NCBI GenBank assembly: GCA_917880885.1
Contig: OU862933.1
Span: 9,471,452-9,535,451 of the forward strand
DNA length: 64,000 bases
Direction of reading: 5' to 3'
Source of the DNA: Limnephilus marmoratus
Taxonomy: Eukaryota; Arthropoda; Insecta; Trichoptera; Limnephilidae
In this document: positions 51,914-63,329 of the stretch, piece after piece
Numbering within the stretch: position 1 is the first letter of the stretch
Layout: every line of letters starts with the position of its first letter
Made by a program: the position numbers and the translations under genes
The notes under the pieces: model-generated
Databases searched by the model: none
Told to the model about the DNA's origin: nothing
What the model saw: the letters and a program-made list of their open reading frames with translations, nothing else

Positions 51914-54311
51914 TCATGACACGCTATTGAGGCATCTCCCTTGGCAGTGAAGGCACGCTGCAGAACAGGTCAGCATTGCTTTTCGGCATCCACATTTGCC
52001 AATTGCACAATCCTTGGTGTAGCGGCAAAACATAATTTTCAGAAGGACCTCCGGTGCTGGAGGATCTTCTGTTGTAATTGGCGCCAGGGTGTCTCCTTCG
52101 TGTTTCCACCCCCATTCTTCAGGGGACAGCTCAATCCCGAGCCACTGCTGAACTTGATGGTATGTCCGCCGGGAATGCTGTTTAGCTGCACTCTCTGTTG
52201 GAGAGAGGGAGCTGATGTCAGGCTTCATATTTGCCACGGACCTTGTGAACGACTGGAAGCGGTACTGGTTAAGGGAGGTCTGTCTTTTTGGCGCCGCATA
52301 CCATTTCAGGAAGCATTTATTTCCAGCCTCTTCAACCTCGTCGTGAGTAGAGGAGGGGTTGTAAAAGATCATTGCCGCTTGCTTGATCATTTCTGACTCC
52401 AAGTACAATTTTGAAAAGCCCACCTTGCTTCTCCTGAAAGTTGCAGACGTTGTATCGCATCCGGTAAATGAATGTAAAAATATGATGTGTTCAAATCCAC
52501 GATGCTGCATCTCTTGGGTGGACAGTGCCATTGTTTTGGTTTTCCCTCGTCCGGGTTTCAGCAGCAGAATATCTTAGGTGGGAGGAGTGGAAGCAATCAA
52601 AAGGACAGTGAGGTTCACATCCTCATTAAAGACAGCCACAGAGTTGTGAAAGGATAGTTCCACAGCAGTCTTCACGATAAAGACGTCATCATCATCGGTG
52701 GCCTGATGAGTCTGTATCCCATTCTCCCGAAACTTAGTCTGTAGTAAGGAGATGAAGTTACTTTTGTTGGTAGGATTGGATAAAAAATCTTCCTGTTTAA
52801 CGGGTATTGATTTGTTTCATGTCAAATTGATGTCGGCTGACCTTCTCAGTCTGTATCGTCGCATCTGTTCTTGTGATTTCGTACTATTGACTGGATTTGC
52901 GTACTCATCAAATACCACAGTGCGAGTCATTCCAGGATAGTGGTGGTTGACATAGGTGATATAACGATCACAAATTGCGGCAACGAAGGCATCTTTTTGT
53001 AAAATTACTCTGTATAATATAGATAATTTTTTTATTTTATTTTCTTTATTGGGAACATTTACAGGTTTATAACATTACATGCATTAGAAAACCACAAATT
53101 ACAATAATTAGGTTATAAACCCAATAACTAATGTTCACATCATGCACCAATAATAATGAAAAAATCTATAGTTATTAAGTTTTTTTTTTTTTTACTTAAT
53201 ATTATTTAGTAAGGAGCTAGATAAGCTGTCTAGGGATAACCTAGCTATACTGTCTAATAAATAAAGATACAGACAAGATAAGATAAGATAAAAAAAAAAC
53301 AGAGAAAAGTTGAAAAAATAACTAAATATATATATTTATATATTCAGTCATTCCTTCAACCCTTCTATGTTTTCTATGTTTATCTATATCATCTATAATA
53401 ATAATGAAAATTGAAAAACACCAGATGTGATGTCGAAAACGTTATATGTAAACATATATAAAAAAAAACAAGGAAAAGCAAACTAAAAGTGAAATGAAAG
53501 TAAAATAAAAGTAAATTAGTAAAATAAAGTGTGCCAGTTTTATGTTAGACTAAATAAGTATTTTTAAATAAGATAATAACAAAATAAAAATAAAAAACTG
53601 AAAAACATCAAACGTGTTTAAAGACGTAAAGTGGAAAAGCAATATACACTTACTTGTATACATTATTTTTTAAATTTCAATACAAAAAAATACATTTATT
53701 TATCAGTTTTGTTACAATGAATTAAGTTATTTGTTAATTGATGGATAATTATAAGACTCCATTAAGTATTTGTCTAAAAGTGCTTAAAGTACACGAAAAA
53801 ATATCAGCATCGATACATTTTTTGTTATAAAGATTGTAAGTTCTTAATAAGAAAGAATTTTGCCTGAGACTGGTTGAAGCACTTTCGATATGAAACAATG
53901 ACTTGTCTCTAGTTTTCTTACTCGGGATTCTAATATTAATTGATGACAAAAGAGCTGGACAGTCAATATGACCACTCAAGACTTTGTATAAGTAAGTTAT
54001 ATCCGCGATGTCTCTCCTACTTTTTAGAGTTTTAATAATATGTATAATATGATAGAAATCCTCCGTCCACAACTATGTTCATCTGAGACAGTAGAACACT
54101 TTTTTTTGGTAGGCTCGAATAAGCTATACAGAACAGATTTATTTGTCTTTCGCATCCCACTTTCATTGAACAGTGCCAAGGGAAATGGGGCAAACTCATA
54201 CTCAAAGAATTTCATCAAATCCTCATCTGATCGTTTGCTTATACACATCCGCTGAAACAGCAATGTTGGGTCAACTGCTACCTTTTCATCTCCGACGACT
54301 AACCTAATCAC
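51914..54311 (-). pseudogene. XPG/FEN1-like nuclease with CXC domain, decayed, split by a LINE fragment
   Basis: The minus-strand order is VAVDPTLLFQRMCISK ... FFEYEFAPFPLALF (54300-54150), then a frame change into VVDGGFL. A LINE fragment interrupts here. After it (from about 52995) come VVFDEYANP, FISLLQTKF, ATDDDDVFIVKTAV and an EDVNLTVLLIAS segment, where the second acidic motif has changed (EDVN instead of xDxD). In-frame stops lie near 52800 and 52575. The frame at 52531-51914 has HSFTGCDTTSATF and ends with CGCRKAMLTCSAAC (CXC domain). The parts are collinear with the gene at 26767-28290, so this is the same family, also inactive. Confidence 0.8.
53010..54045 (-). mobile_element. LINE 3' fragment inserted in the nuclease gene
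   Basis: The frame 53749-54040 encodes a C-terminal RT segment (KSRRDIADITYLYKVLSG ... FLLRTYNLYNKKC) followed by a long AT-rich 3' UTR with AAATAAA-type motifs. The family resembles that of 63330-64000. Exact ends are uncertain. Confidence 0.6.
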
Positions 54312-55185
54312 CCATCACAATAATAATGATTATAAAATGAATTCCACTAATCATCTGTTCGAGAACAACTTACTTGCTCTCTTGCGTGCAAAAATTAATA
54401 AGGAATTTCCCATGAAGAAAAAACCCGTCTTAATAATTTGGTAAGAAAAAACAGCTTTTTCTGAATATGACGACATTTTACGAAAAAACTTAAAATTGCT
54501 GTAAATATTTACTGGTTGGAGATTTATTTACATATTCTAAAAGGTAATTAAATTATTTACAACTTCTTTCGAAAATATTGATATTTGTGGAGCGTATAAC
54601 TCAAAAACGGCTGGGATTTCCAAAATTACGTATAGAATAAAAGTTGTAGATAATTTTATGAACTTTTACTTATCCTAAAAAAGTTTTCCTCTGCGACGCA
54701 CCGTTTTTTAGATATAAACGGAAACCCAAAAATCGGGACCTTCCCCCCCCCCCCCCTCCCCCCTCTAGCTCTCCACCTAGACGTCAGGACTTTTAGTATG
54801 TTCACACCCTAAGCATCCTAAACAAGTCCTGAAAGAATCGCTTAGGTTCCTGCTCACGCACTCTACACCTCCTTTTGGACCATTCGTTTACTGGACTAGT
54901 AAGTGACTGTTCTTTATATGCCTTAAAAATATTATTGAAGAGTCACTTGCCTAAATGCTGATAGGGTAACTAAATTGTACTGTAATTGGAATTATTCTGT
55001 TGTATAATAATAATAATGTATGTAGTTATAAACCTACCTTGGCTGATTTTAACAACTCATCAAAATTCATAGTCATAATTCAAGTTCTGTGAAAGTTCTA
55101 TTCAAGTTGTGTTATTATTTGATTATGGGCCAATTTTTTAACAGTAGGTACTTGGGTAATAAAAGAACTTTATAGGATTTTTTTA

Positions 55186-55400
55186 CATTAGCTCCACACA
55201 GGAAGCCCTAAGGAAAATAATTTCCCTAAGCGCCGACGCCATCCGTGGGGATGCTGTGTGGAGGGTCTTTTTAGGAAAGAAAGGAGAGGAAGTTAAGCTA
55301 AGTCACCAAACGTAGCGAACCACTTGGGGTGACCTATGGCAGAGGCGTTGGTTATCCAATTAATGGTACCCGGAGCGGCGGTATCCAAAACTGCCTCCCA
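55186..55400 (+). repeat. Dispersed repeat family B, copy 5 (internally deleted)
   Basis: It goes from the GCTCCACACAGGAAGCCC opening and GCTGTGTGGAGGG directly to the ACCACTTGGGGTGACC end, without the middle. Confidence 0.7.
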
Positions 55401-55469
55401 AGAATGTGAACACAAAAAAAACATCATAATTCAGAAATAAATTCATCTCACACTGTTAAAAATACGCGG

Positions 55470-55525
55470 AATATTAAAATATCATTTTCCAGATTCTGGA
55501 TTCTGGAAAATGATATTTTAATATA
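55470..55525. repeat. Perfect short palindrome
   Basis: ATTAAAATATCATTTTCCAG and CTGGAAAATGATATTTTAAT are separated by about 10 bases. The left half also occurs at 46650-46672, next to CACTGTTAAAAAT in both places. Confidence 0.75.
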
Positions 55526-55544
55526 TTGGAACATTTTTGTTATT

Positions 55545-56055
55545 CTTTTCCTATGTAACGAAAGAGAACAGAACAAGTTACAAATTCTCCAAAACAGGGC
55601 AATGAGAATAATACTTCGACGAAACAGATTTTCAAAAATAATTAAAATGTTAAAGGAACTAAATTGGTTGACCGTAAAACAGATGCTGACCTTGAAAACG
55701 ATGGTATTTATCCACAAAATATTGAACAACATGTTACCAAAATACTTCTCAAATAAAATTGTATACAACAAGGACATGCAAGGAAATTAGGCTACAAAAA
55801 AAGGACAAAGCGAATACGCAGAACAGTTTACTGTACAAGGGAATGAAGTTGTATAACACACTACCAGAAACTTTAAAATCCACACCAATTGGAAAGTTCA
55901 AGATGCATTGTAGGAGCTACATAAAACTCGAAAAAAATTATGGGGATATGAAATATTATAATTAATTAGCTGCAATATGAAATATTATAAATAATTAGAA
56001 ATTTGTAAACTTAAATGTACAAATTACTAAAATAAATTATTATTATTGTTCCATT
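55545..56055 (+). mobile_element. LINE 3' fragment with (ATT)n tail
   Basis: The frames 55602-55788 and 55789-55965 encode QNRAMRIILRR ... LNWLTVKQMLTLKTMVFIHK and, after a shift, GMKLYNTLPETLK...GKFKMHCRSYI, which is the C-terminal end of a Jockey/CR1-type ORF2. It ends AATAAATTATTATTATT. Confidence 0.7.
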
Positions 56056-56099
56056 AATAATTGATTTTAATCACAAATTCTAATTTTTTTCGGAGAAAT

Positions 56100-56760
56100 T
56101 TTGTGAGGAATTTTCTGGGGAATTTTACAGAACTTGAATATTAACTTTTAAATTTGACGAATTGCCTGAATTCTGGATAACAACCCATCCTTCGATTCAT
56201 ATAAATATAATGAAGATTATATTTTATTTTTCGCAGCGCCCTTGATGTGAATTTTCATAAAAACTGGTATAAAAATTATCCAATTATTATTACCGCGGTA
56301 TAAAAAGGAGATCCTTGCGGAGTATGTTTGGTATGGTCGTATTCCAAATGCGGATATCTGGAAAGAATGTAAGACCGGAAAATCTTCCACGAAAAAGGTG
56401 TGATTATTAATATTATTATTATTATGGACATTCAGGTAAAGTTAAGAGTAAGACATTAATATAGGCAGTCACACAAAATGATCAACAGCAGGTAGGCATG
56501 CGTGTTGGTTGCGTGCCGGGTACTGCGCACTGCGCACTGTGCAGGTACAGTACAGACACGGAGTGGGCGAACATGTCCCTGTCACGGTTAATATGGTCAC
56601 GGTCGCCTCGGCGCATCCGACAAATAAACACATGCATTCATTTATAGGGAAACTGGAATGTTATCTGATATTCCCGCATCTTATTATTATATGCAGGCTT
56701 TGTGTGTCCGAACTGACAATAATTACATTTTAAAACAGAATTTCTCAAACATATGTATTT
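56100..56760. other. No gene recognised
   Basis: No motif in the short frames here; no terminal repeats found. Confidence 0.45.
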
Positions 56761-56769
56761 AGCTCGCCG

Positions 56770-57485
56770 ATTCTTATTCATTTAACTCTTCTTATCGAAG
56801 TGAAACTTCTGTAGCCCCGCTGTGATTCGGTATTAGGATGAAAGGGAAATGACGATTACTGCACCTGCGACGCATCAACTACACTCATTAACCGCTTTGA
56901 TGATGTCACTTTTAAAGGCTCCTATTGGTTGAGATATTAAACCGAAATTACGATAGGTCTGCGCTCATTGGTCGCTTTGATTATTTTTTTTTTTTTTACA
57001 GTAAATACCGCACAAGAATCTCAACTGCTCCCGTCTGGAGCCAGTGAGACTATGGCATCCCCAATTGGGGTATGTTGTGAGGCTGAAGGTAGTGGGGAGG
57101 GGAAGGAGGTGGGGAAGAGGAAGGTTGGGAAGTACCTGGCTATTCAGATCTGGTCACTAAACACGGCTAAAGACATTTTCAAGCAACGTTTCAATTCTGA
57201 ATGGTGGTCTTACACCAGGGCGATACTAATAATATCTTCCACTCTGGAACATGCCGCAAATATACTAAATATTATTTTAAATGAATTAATTGTGAAATAA
57301 CACAAATTAATCAAATAAAATTTATTTGCGCATGCCGGGTTCGAAACCGCGACCTCCGGAATGTGAGTCAAGAGTCTTAGCCACTGGACTACGGAGGTCG
57401 TCGATTATGACCTCACTCTTCAAGTATTGGTTGAGATTGTTTTGGTAAAGTTTCGCTTCTACCGCGTGTAAAACTGCACTCGATT
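56770..57485 (-). repeat. Dispersed repeat family C, diverged copy split by a SINE
   Basis: The outer parts carry the CTGTGATTCGGTATTAGGAT-type and GCTTCTACCGCGTG blocks of family C on the minus strand, with SINE 56985-57402 inside. Confidence 0.5.
56985..57402 (-). mobile_element. SINE family A, complete copy with target duplication
   Basis: GATTAT is repeated directly at both ends (56979-56984 and 57403-57408). The copy has the T run, shared body and tRNA-like head, with one B-box change (TTCGAAACC). Confidence 0.92.
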
Positions 57486-57829
57486 TTTTTTTATTATTTA
57501 GGTACCAGCGTTGCCAAAATATTATTTTTTAAAATCGGGACTTTTACTACGTGAAACAAAAAAAAAACAGAGTGTGCAATTCACATGCGGTAGAAGTGAA
57601 ACCTTTAGAAAACTAAATTAGACAAGATTATACTTTTTTATCCCCTCACTGGCTACATCCTAAAGATGTATGTGGGTCATTCCGCGGTTTCGTTCAAATT
57701 TGCCTGATTCCGCGGAAATTTTTTTTTTTGCGTTTTTACTAAATATTTTTATAGAAATGGGTTCCTGTACCTACCAGATGTAGAGAGGTGAAAAGGGCAC
57801 CTCTGTACGACACTTAGATATGAAGAAAA

Positions 57830-57945
57830 TTGATGGATGGTAATGAAGGTGTGGATGGTAATGAAAAACTGTTGGATGGTAATTTATACATTTGGATGGT
57901 GATGAAGTTTGGTAATGAAATATTAATAGATGGTAGTGAACACGT
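57830..57945. promoter_or_regulatory. Subterminal motif array, probable transposase-binding sites
   Basis: GGATGGTAATGAA and close variants (GGTAATGAAGG, GGATGGTAATTT, GGATGGTGATGAA, TTTGGTAATGAAA, GATGGTAGTGAA) occur six times within 115 bases. Confidence 0.5.
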
Positions 57946-58177
57946 TCAAAGTTCTTAAAATTTATGTGAATAATGAAATATGAATTGAAATTGAATAATA
58001 TAATTGATTTCAAATCATGCCAAGTATCATTTGACCTGATGTGATAAGCGGATTAGGAAAAAGGAAGAAAAATCTATTATCGTGAAAAACTAAAAGCTTT
58101 ATTCAGACTTCCGAGTATTGGAGACAAGAAATACATTTGTTCATACGAAATCAGTTCTGCTTCTTTTTTTTTTTTTA

Positions 58178-58506
58178 CGTGAGCTGCACACAGGAGGCCC
58201 TGAGGAAAATAATTTCCTTCAGGGCCTATGTCATCTTTGGGGATGCTGTGTGGAGGGTTTTTTTTAAGGAAAGGAAGGAGGGGAGAGTTCTGGGAAGGAA
58301 GAGGGTTTTAGGGGTGGGTAGGAATCTGGGGTTCAGTGTGTCCTGGTCATCCGCCTCCAAAACCTAGACAAACCTCACCCCATGAACCCGGGCACCCCTG
58401 CTAAATCACCAAACGTAGCGAACCACTTGGGGTGACCTATGGCAGAGGTGTTGGTTATCCAATAAAGGTTCCTGGGGCGGCGGTACCCATTCCCGCCTCC
58501 CAAATT
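58178..58506 (+). repeat. Dispersed repeat family B, copy 6
   Basis: Complete start and end of the family with a shortened middle. It lies inside the 57675-61587 element, so it inserted later. Confidence 0.75.
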
Positions 58507-58958
58507 GAAAATCGCTTACTTATGCTTTTGCAATATTTGTATAAATTGTTGAAAAATAATGGACAAAATATGAAAATAGGTACAAATGAAGAAAATGCAG
58601 CTGGAACATCGCAGGCACACCATAATTTCCCTACTTATTAGTGTAGTGTAGTGTACTTGGGTATGGGACACAAGAAATACAAAATTTTCACATTCCTGAG
58701 TAAACATTGTAATAATTGAAAAATATAAATATTTAAATATTAAAAATAACAATTAAAATAAGAAAAGAACAGAACTCAATTGGAATGCAGTTAAAAATAA
58801 CAGACACTACTACTACTCAGAGACACTACTAGGTACAGGTCTTACATCTAAATAGGAACATGATATTTAAGGAACTTTAATGAGATCACCAGTTGCTATT
58901 CTTGTGAAAGTTTTTGCTCGAAAACTATTTAAAATTAGCAAATTTTCCTCTTCCATTC

Positions 58959-60160
58959 TCATATGGATCTTACAAGCGCTGAAGAATTTGTGATTCCAGA
59001 ATGAAATGAAATTGGCCAGACAGTTTTTTTGGAATTTCCTTGAGCTTTTTTAAAAAAAATTACTTTGTACTCCAGTGTGTACTCATATTTCCCAATAATT
59101 TTCCCAATGAAATGATGTGTTGTGTTATTTATTTTATATTTAACCATTATCCAGTCATCGAATTTATAATTGAATGGCGCCTCCTTATGCTCTTTTCGTC
59201 AATATCCGTGTGTGGGATTTCCATAGTTTTGGGAGACTGCTGTTTTGATTCATTGAAATCAGGATCTTCTACTCTTAGGGATCGGATGAACTTCTCGAAC
59301 TCACATTGATCGAAAAGATTGAATTCTTGGGTACTATTTTTATAGAAGGAATAATGCTGACAGTCGAACGGGACATTTGAGAGTGTTTTCACTTAATATT
59401 TCTTTTCTATAGTTTTAGCAGATTCTGGCGTTGAAGCAATAGTATCGTCCAAAAACATGGAGCCGTCGAATTCGCTCAATAGCATATTGTCATCAATATT
59501 ATTGAAAATAGTAGGCGAGTCAATAGTAGCTATGTCGTTTACTTTTTTCTCTAATGTATCTTCGATTGCTATGTTTGCGTTTCGTAGCTGCAACGCCTCC
59601 ATTTTCTTTTGTTCGTTTTTTTCTCTTTCTTAAGTTTGTTTATCTCATCCTGGAACTTGGTAATGTTTTTTCATAGATCTGTACCTTAATTTTCTAACAT
59701 TCGTTAGACCATGCATGTTTTTTTGTGTGATTCGTTGTTCATTCTCGACTGCGAAGAGGTCAGGATCTAGAGTGTTTCGCACATTATTGGGTACTTCCTT
59801 AACAATGTCACTAATTGGAGGCATATTTTCTACTACAATCATTTCTATTTTACACTGCTCCCCTTTTTTCTTCAAATAATTTAGAGAGTTCTTTCGCCAT
59901 CTTCGTCCTTGCTTTCTCTGGGCTCTTTCACTCATATCTTTCTCACGGAAATGGCGCTATAAAAAGCATCCAAACAATTATTATCTTCACTGCTGCATAT
60001 CTTTTTTTGCGCTTTTCGCAGAGTGTATCTTTTCTTCTTTCGCTTTCTGAAGACTGTACAGTTTCGGATTGTTTTTAATCTCTGCATATTTTTGTTGCTT
60101 ACGTAGTCTGTCCTTGGATAGCTTTTCTTAATTTTTCAAATTTTTATTTAACTTTACCAT
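58959..60160 (-). pseudogene. Decayed transposon gene: basic N-terminal region and C-terminal domain, central catalytic part missing
   Basis: On the minus strand, from an ATG at 60160: LSKDRLRKQQKYAEIKNNP, then ERAQRKQGRRWRKNSLNYLK (59935 onward), NVRKLRYRSMKKHY, acidic segments (59602-59147) and, after a shift, NYKFDDWIMVKYKINN ... HHFIGKIIGKYEYTLEYKVI (to 58959). The basic RYR-type start and the GKI...YEV-type end are known to me from a large uncharacterised protein family expanded in hydra, molluscs and insects. Its middle normally holds a probable transposase-like core. That core is absent here, so an internal deletion is likely. Several stops and shifts make it a pseudogene. Confidence 0.55.
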
Positions 60161-61689
60161 TGTGGTTTATAGTGGTTAAGCCTGTAACAAATAACAAAGA
60201 AAAATTATCATAAGTATCGGATTAAGTGAGAAGTCGAAGAACAAAAATGGATAATTTCATTTTGGTAACTTTTACAGGAGAGTCCAAAAAATGTTACCAC
60301 TTTTATGTCTTTGTTTAATAATTTTTTACCCTAAATGATTTAAAATGTAACAGTAGTGATACCGTTTTTTAATCAAGAAATTTACGTTGGACTCTTGATG
60401 CCCAGTTATGTAGATTTTTGTTTAAATTTGGCTTTGTTTAGAAACTTAAATTATGTAAAAATTCGTCAGTTTTGAAAGACAACTAACTAATGAAAGATCT
60501 TGAGACTGTAGGGTGTATAGTTAAATCATTTGTATAATATATTCGTTAACATTTGAATAATTATATCATTGAATAAAAAATCAATTTTCAAATAAAAATT
60601 TGCAGGGAAAATTTTAACTGATTGTTTTTCCACAACAGAAAGAAAATAAAACGAAAATATGTATTTCACCAAAATCGAAATTGTCCGACGCCAGAACGCA
60701 AGAAACTGCATTTATTCATAATATTAGCTTTTATTAACCCCCAAACATCGTCCCAGATGCTCGTAAAAATAACCCTTACAAAAGTTTCATTACCCTCCAA
60801 ACCTCTACATTACCATCCGGCAAAAATTTTGACGATACGGAAGGTAATGAATCGGAGGGTAATGAAGTTTTGACAGTTTTTTTTCAATTACTCGCTTAAT
60901 GTTGACATTACAAATCTGTATGATTCAATCAAAAATAGTCCGACTAAATACAGTTTATAGACATATGATTCGAATTTTTAAAACATGTACTTACTTTAAA
61001 AAATGCTGGAAGGTAATGATGCCTGGTCGGTGACAAAGTTGTTTTCGAGCACGAAGATCGCAGATATTTCTTTATTCAGCGATGCACGGCTTCCCCCGTC
61101 TAGTTGTAGTGATACACTGGTTAGTAACGGAGGTGCGGGGCGGGATACAGCTGACCAACAGGGACAAACGCGGTCACAATTTTAATTACCGCTTTCGCGG
61201 AAGACTACGACGATTTTCTCTGGACAAAATCAAAATCTCAATTCTTTCTATGATACAATAGCTTTAAAAATAAATTAAATACAAATAAATATGCATAATT
61301 AGTTGTACATATAGGTCGATTAATAAATGTAGTAATTTTACAAGTGTAAACTGTTCTTATTTGTAGATCAATTTACCGGTCCCTCATTTTCATGGGGAAG
61401 GTAATGAAATTTTAGCATGTTTTTTGTATATCATAAAGTAATTAAGTAACAAATGGCTAATCTGGGAAATACTCCTTTTTCCTTTTTTAAATAGCTACAT
61501 TTTCCAATAAAATTTTCTTGAAAAACATTCACTTTCATATGACTTTTTTGCGAGAACATGTGATTTGAACGAAACCGCGGAATGACCATTTTGTCTCTTA
61601 TAACTGTCGCTATTTTTCGTTTCAACGAGTTTCAAATCACAACGGCGTTAAAAAAATTTTCACAAAAATCGGGATGTAGTAACAAAAGT

Positions 61690-63320
61690 CGGGACACGCA
61701 AAATATACCTACTCGTATATAACGCCGATCTGATCGCCGATGATGTATTGTTACCAGTTTTCTACAATTTTTGAATAATTATTGTGAATTTAACTGTCCC
61801 GTGCGGAAAAACGTATTTTTGCTTAAAAAGTGGGACACCGCACAAATCAGTACGTCTGGCAATACTGATACCTAACCTATCCATGCGACGAAAGCACTGC
61901 GTCAAGATTTTAATTGCTGGTCATTCGACTTTAACAAAATTATAAACAGACGCTTCTCACGTAATTTTGCGTGGAACAATGAACTAGTCAAAAGGAGCAC
62001 ATGTCGTTAGTAGTTAACACGATTTTTAAATATTTCTGAAGCATATCATAAAGCAACTGCTCACGATGTAATAACCAGGGATTGATAAGAGACCAGCAGT
62101 TATTAGATTACGTCGGTACATTCTAGCACAAAACGGAAACCAATGTGCTTTGGTTATTTTTCTTTTGGAAATACATGAACGGGTAAAAAGGTATTTTGAA
62201 AAAAGGGTTTTAATAACCCATTGCACTATCCCTTGCCCTAGCCAACCCCCAAATGCCCTTTAATGCCTCACTCCAAGGAAGAGATACTTTGAGAATCACA
62301 TAGTTATATTTTGGATTAAGTCACTCGATGCATTAAGAAATTAAATAAGTATTTTAGTGCCAGACGAATGTGACATTTTGGCAGAACGTGTGATAGAAGG
62401 GAATATTAGAATATTGCTTGTTTTTTCCACAAGTCAACTCGTAAAGTTATCAAACGTTTGAAACGGCTGCGTGATCGTTTGCTTATAAAACTCAGGTTAA
62501 GCACGTAGAAAAGTAGGCTAGGCAAGATAATTTTTTTAAATAATTAATTACCTGCAGGAAACCGGCCGGCATTTGTCCATACAAACGTATTCTCCAATTA
62601 CCTCTCAGGATTTGACACTAGTGCAAATATTTTTTTTAATATTATATAGATGTCGACCGCTAGCGCATCGGTACGTTTTCATTTTTTATGATGTAACTTC
62701 TTGTAGGGGTTACTTCTTATGGGAGTTAGGACACTCCAAAAAACGTTCAAATGATCTTGTTTTTAACGTCTCCAAGTAGACAAAGAATTAAAAAAAGAAC
62801 AATAAGAGGTGTAGCCAAACGTTTTCCTAAAATACAATTAGTAAAAAAAAAACTTAAAAATCGGTTCAGTTTTGAAGGAGAAAAATGGGGAATATAAAAC
62901 CTCGATTTTATTAAGGTATTATCATCCTGATGCAGTTTTCCTTTTCCCTCAGTATGCGGGGGGATAACAGCGACATTGACAGCAACAGTTTGGTAAATAC
63001 TTATTATTTAAATTTCTCGGTGACCGTACCTGCATTTTATAATTTAAAAAAAATACAAATTAAAAAGCTCACATCCGTTCTCGATATTATTTGTACAAAT
63101 TATGATTTTTATTAATACTCAGAATGTTATTGGGTATTTTGGCTTCATATCCAAAAATAATTTAGTAAAAACTAGTTTTACAAATCCGATGGTAAAAATT
63201 AACTTTTGAGGGAACGAAAGGAATGAGAGACGTTGACCATCTACTTGCAAGATTGATGCATTTTCAAAATGCATGGAACTTACTACTAATCCAAATTCAT
63301 ACTCACTCTTCTGTTACTTC
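61690..63320. other. No gene recognised
   Basis: Short frames in this AT-rich stretch carry no motif I can support, and I found no terminal repeats. Confidence 0.5.
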
Positions 63321-63329
63321 TATTCTAGA

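Larger units (their letters stand above)
50816..54898 (-). mobile_element. DNA transposon with long inverted repeats encoding an XPG/CXC protein (Academ-like), copy 2
   Basis: The ends TAGTCCAGTAAA and TTTACTGGACTA are inverted. The arms run 50816-51765 and 54168-54898, the left one longer by a 147-base (49-codon) segment lost from the right. The 3-bp repeat GTA flanks the element. A G run at 50940-50962 in the left arm is mirrored by a C run at about 54743-54770. The arms extend into the 5' part of the gene. The gene lies on the minus strand and is decayed. Confidence 0.85.
50580..54961 (+). pseudogene. LINE ORF2 C-terminal fragment split by the 4.1-kb transposon
   Basis: The part at 50580-50815 reads RRKASLAILSFKIWKNFI ... 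LYVPDNYSRSRHH ... GVVLLNEIANHLDV, and resumes at 54899-54961 with SDCSLYALKILL before a stop. The order matches the LINE at 63451-63993 (LYVPDKYTRGRSH ... ELLNESA). Joining across the insertion with one GTA copy keeps the frame, which confirms the transposon limits. Everything upstream of this C-terminal piece is missing. Confidence 0.75.
57675..61587 (-). mobile_element. DNA element with 25-bp inverted ends and subterminal GGTAATGAA arrays
   Basis: The ends GGTCATTCCGCGGTTTCGTT and its inverse (61563-61587) are perfect over 25 bases. GG(T/A)GGTAATGAA-type motifs are clustered at 57830-57945 and again, partly inverted, at 60785-60870, 61010 and 61395. The interior holds a decayed minus-strand gene and a family B repeat. 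No clean target duplication could be read. It is interrupted and probably non-autonomous. Confidence 0.75.
57565..61680 (+). repeat. Dispersed repeat family C copy split by the 3.9-kb element
   Basis: 57565-57674 (AATTCACATGCGGTAGAAGT ... CATCCTAAAGATGTATGTG) and 61588-61680 (TTTTGTCTCTTATAACTGTC ... GAGTTTCAAATCACAACGGC) together reproduce the 33795-34060 repeat. This supports the limits of the inserted element. Confidence 0.75.

Noticed and set aside
59645..59935. A bZIP-like host transcription factor (basic region)
   Set aside because: The basic stretch is part of a longer decayed transposon-type gene inside clear inverted ends; no leucine heptad follows.
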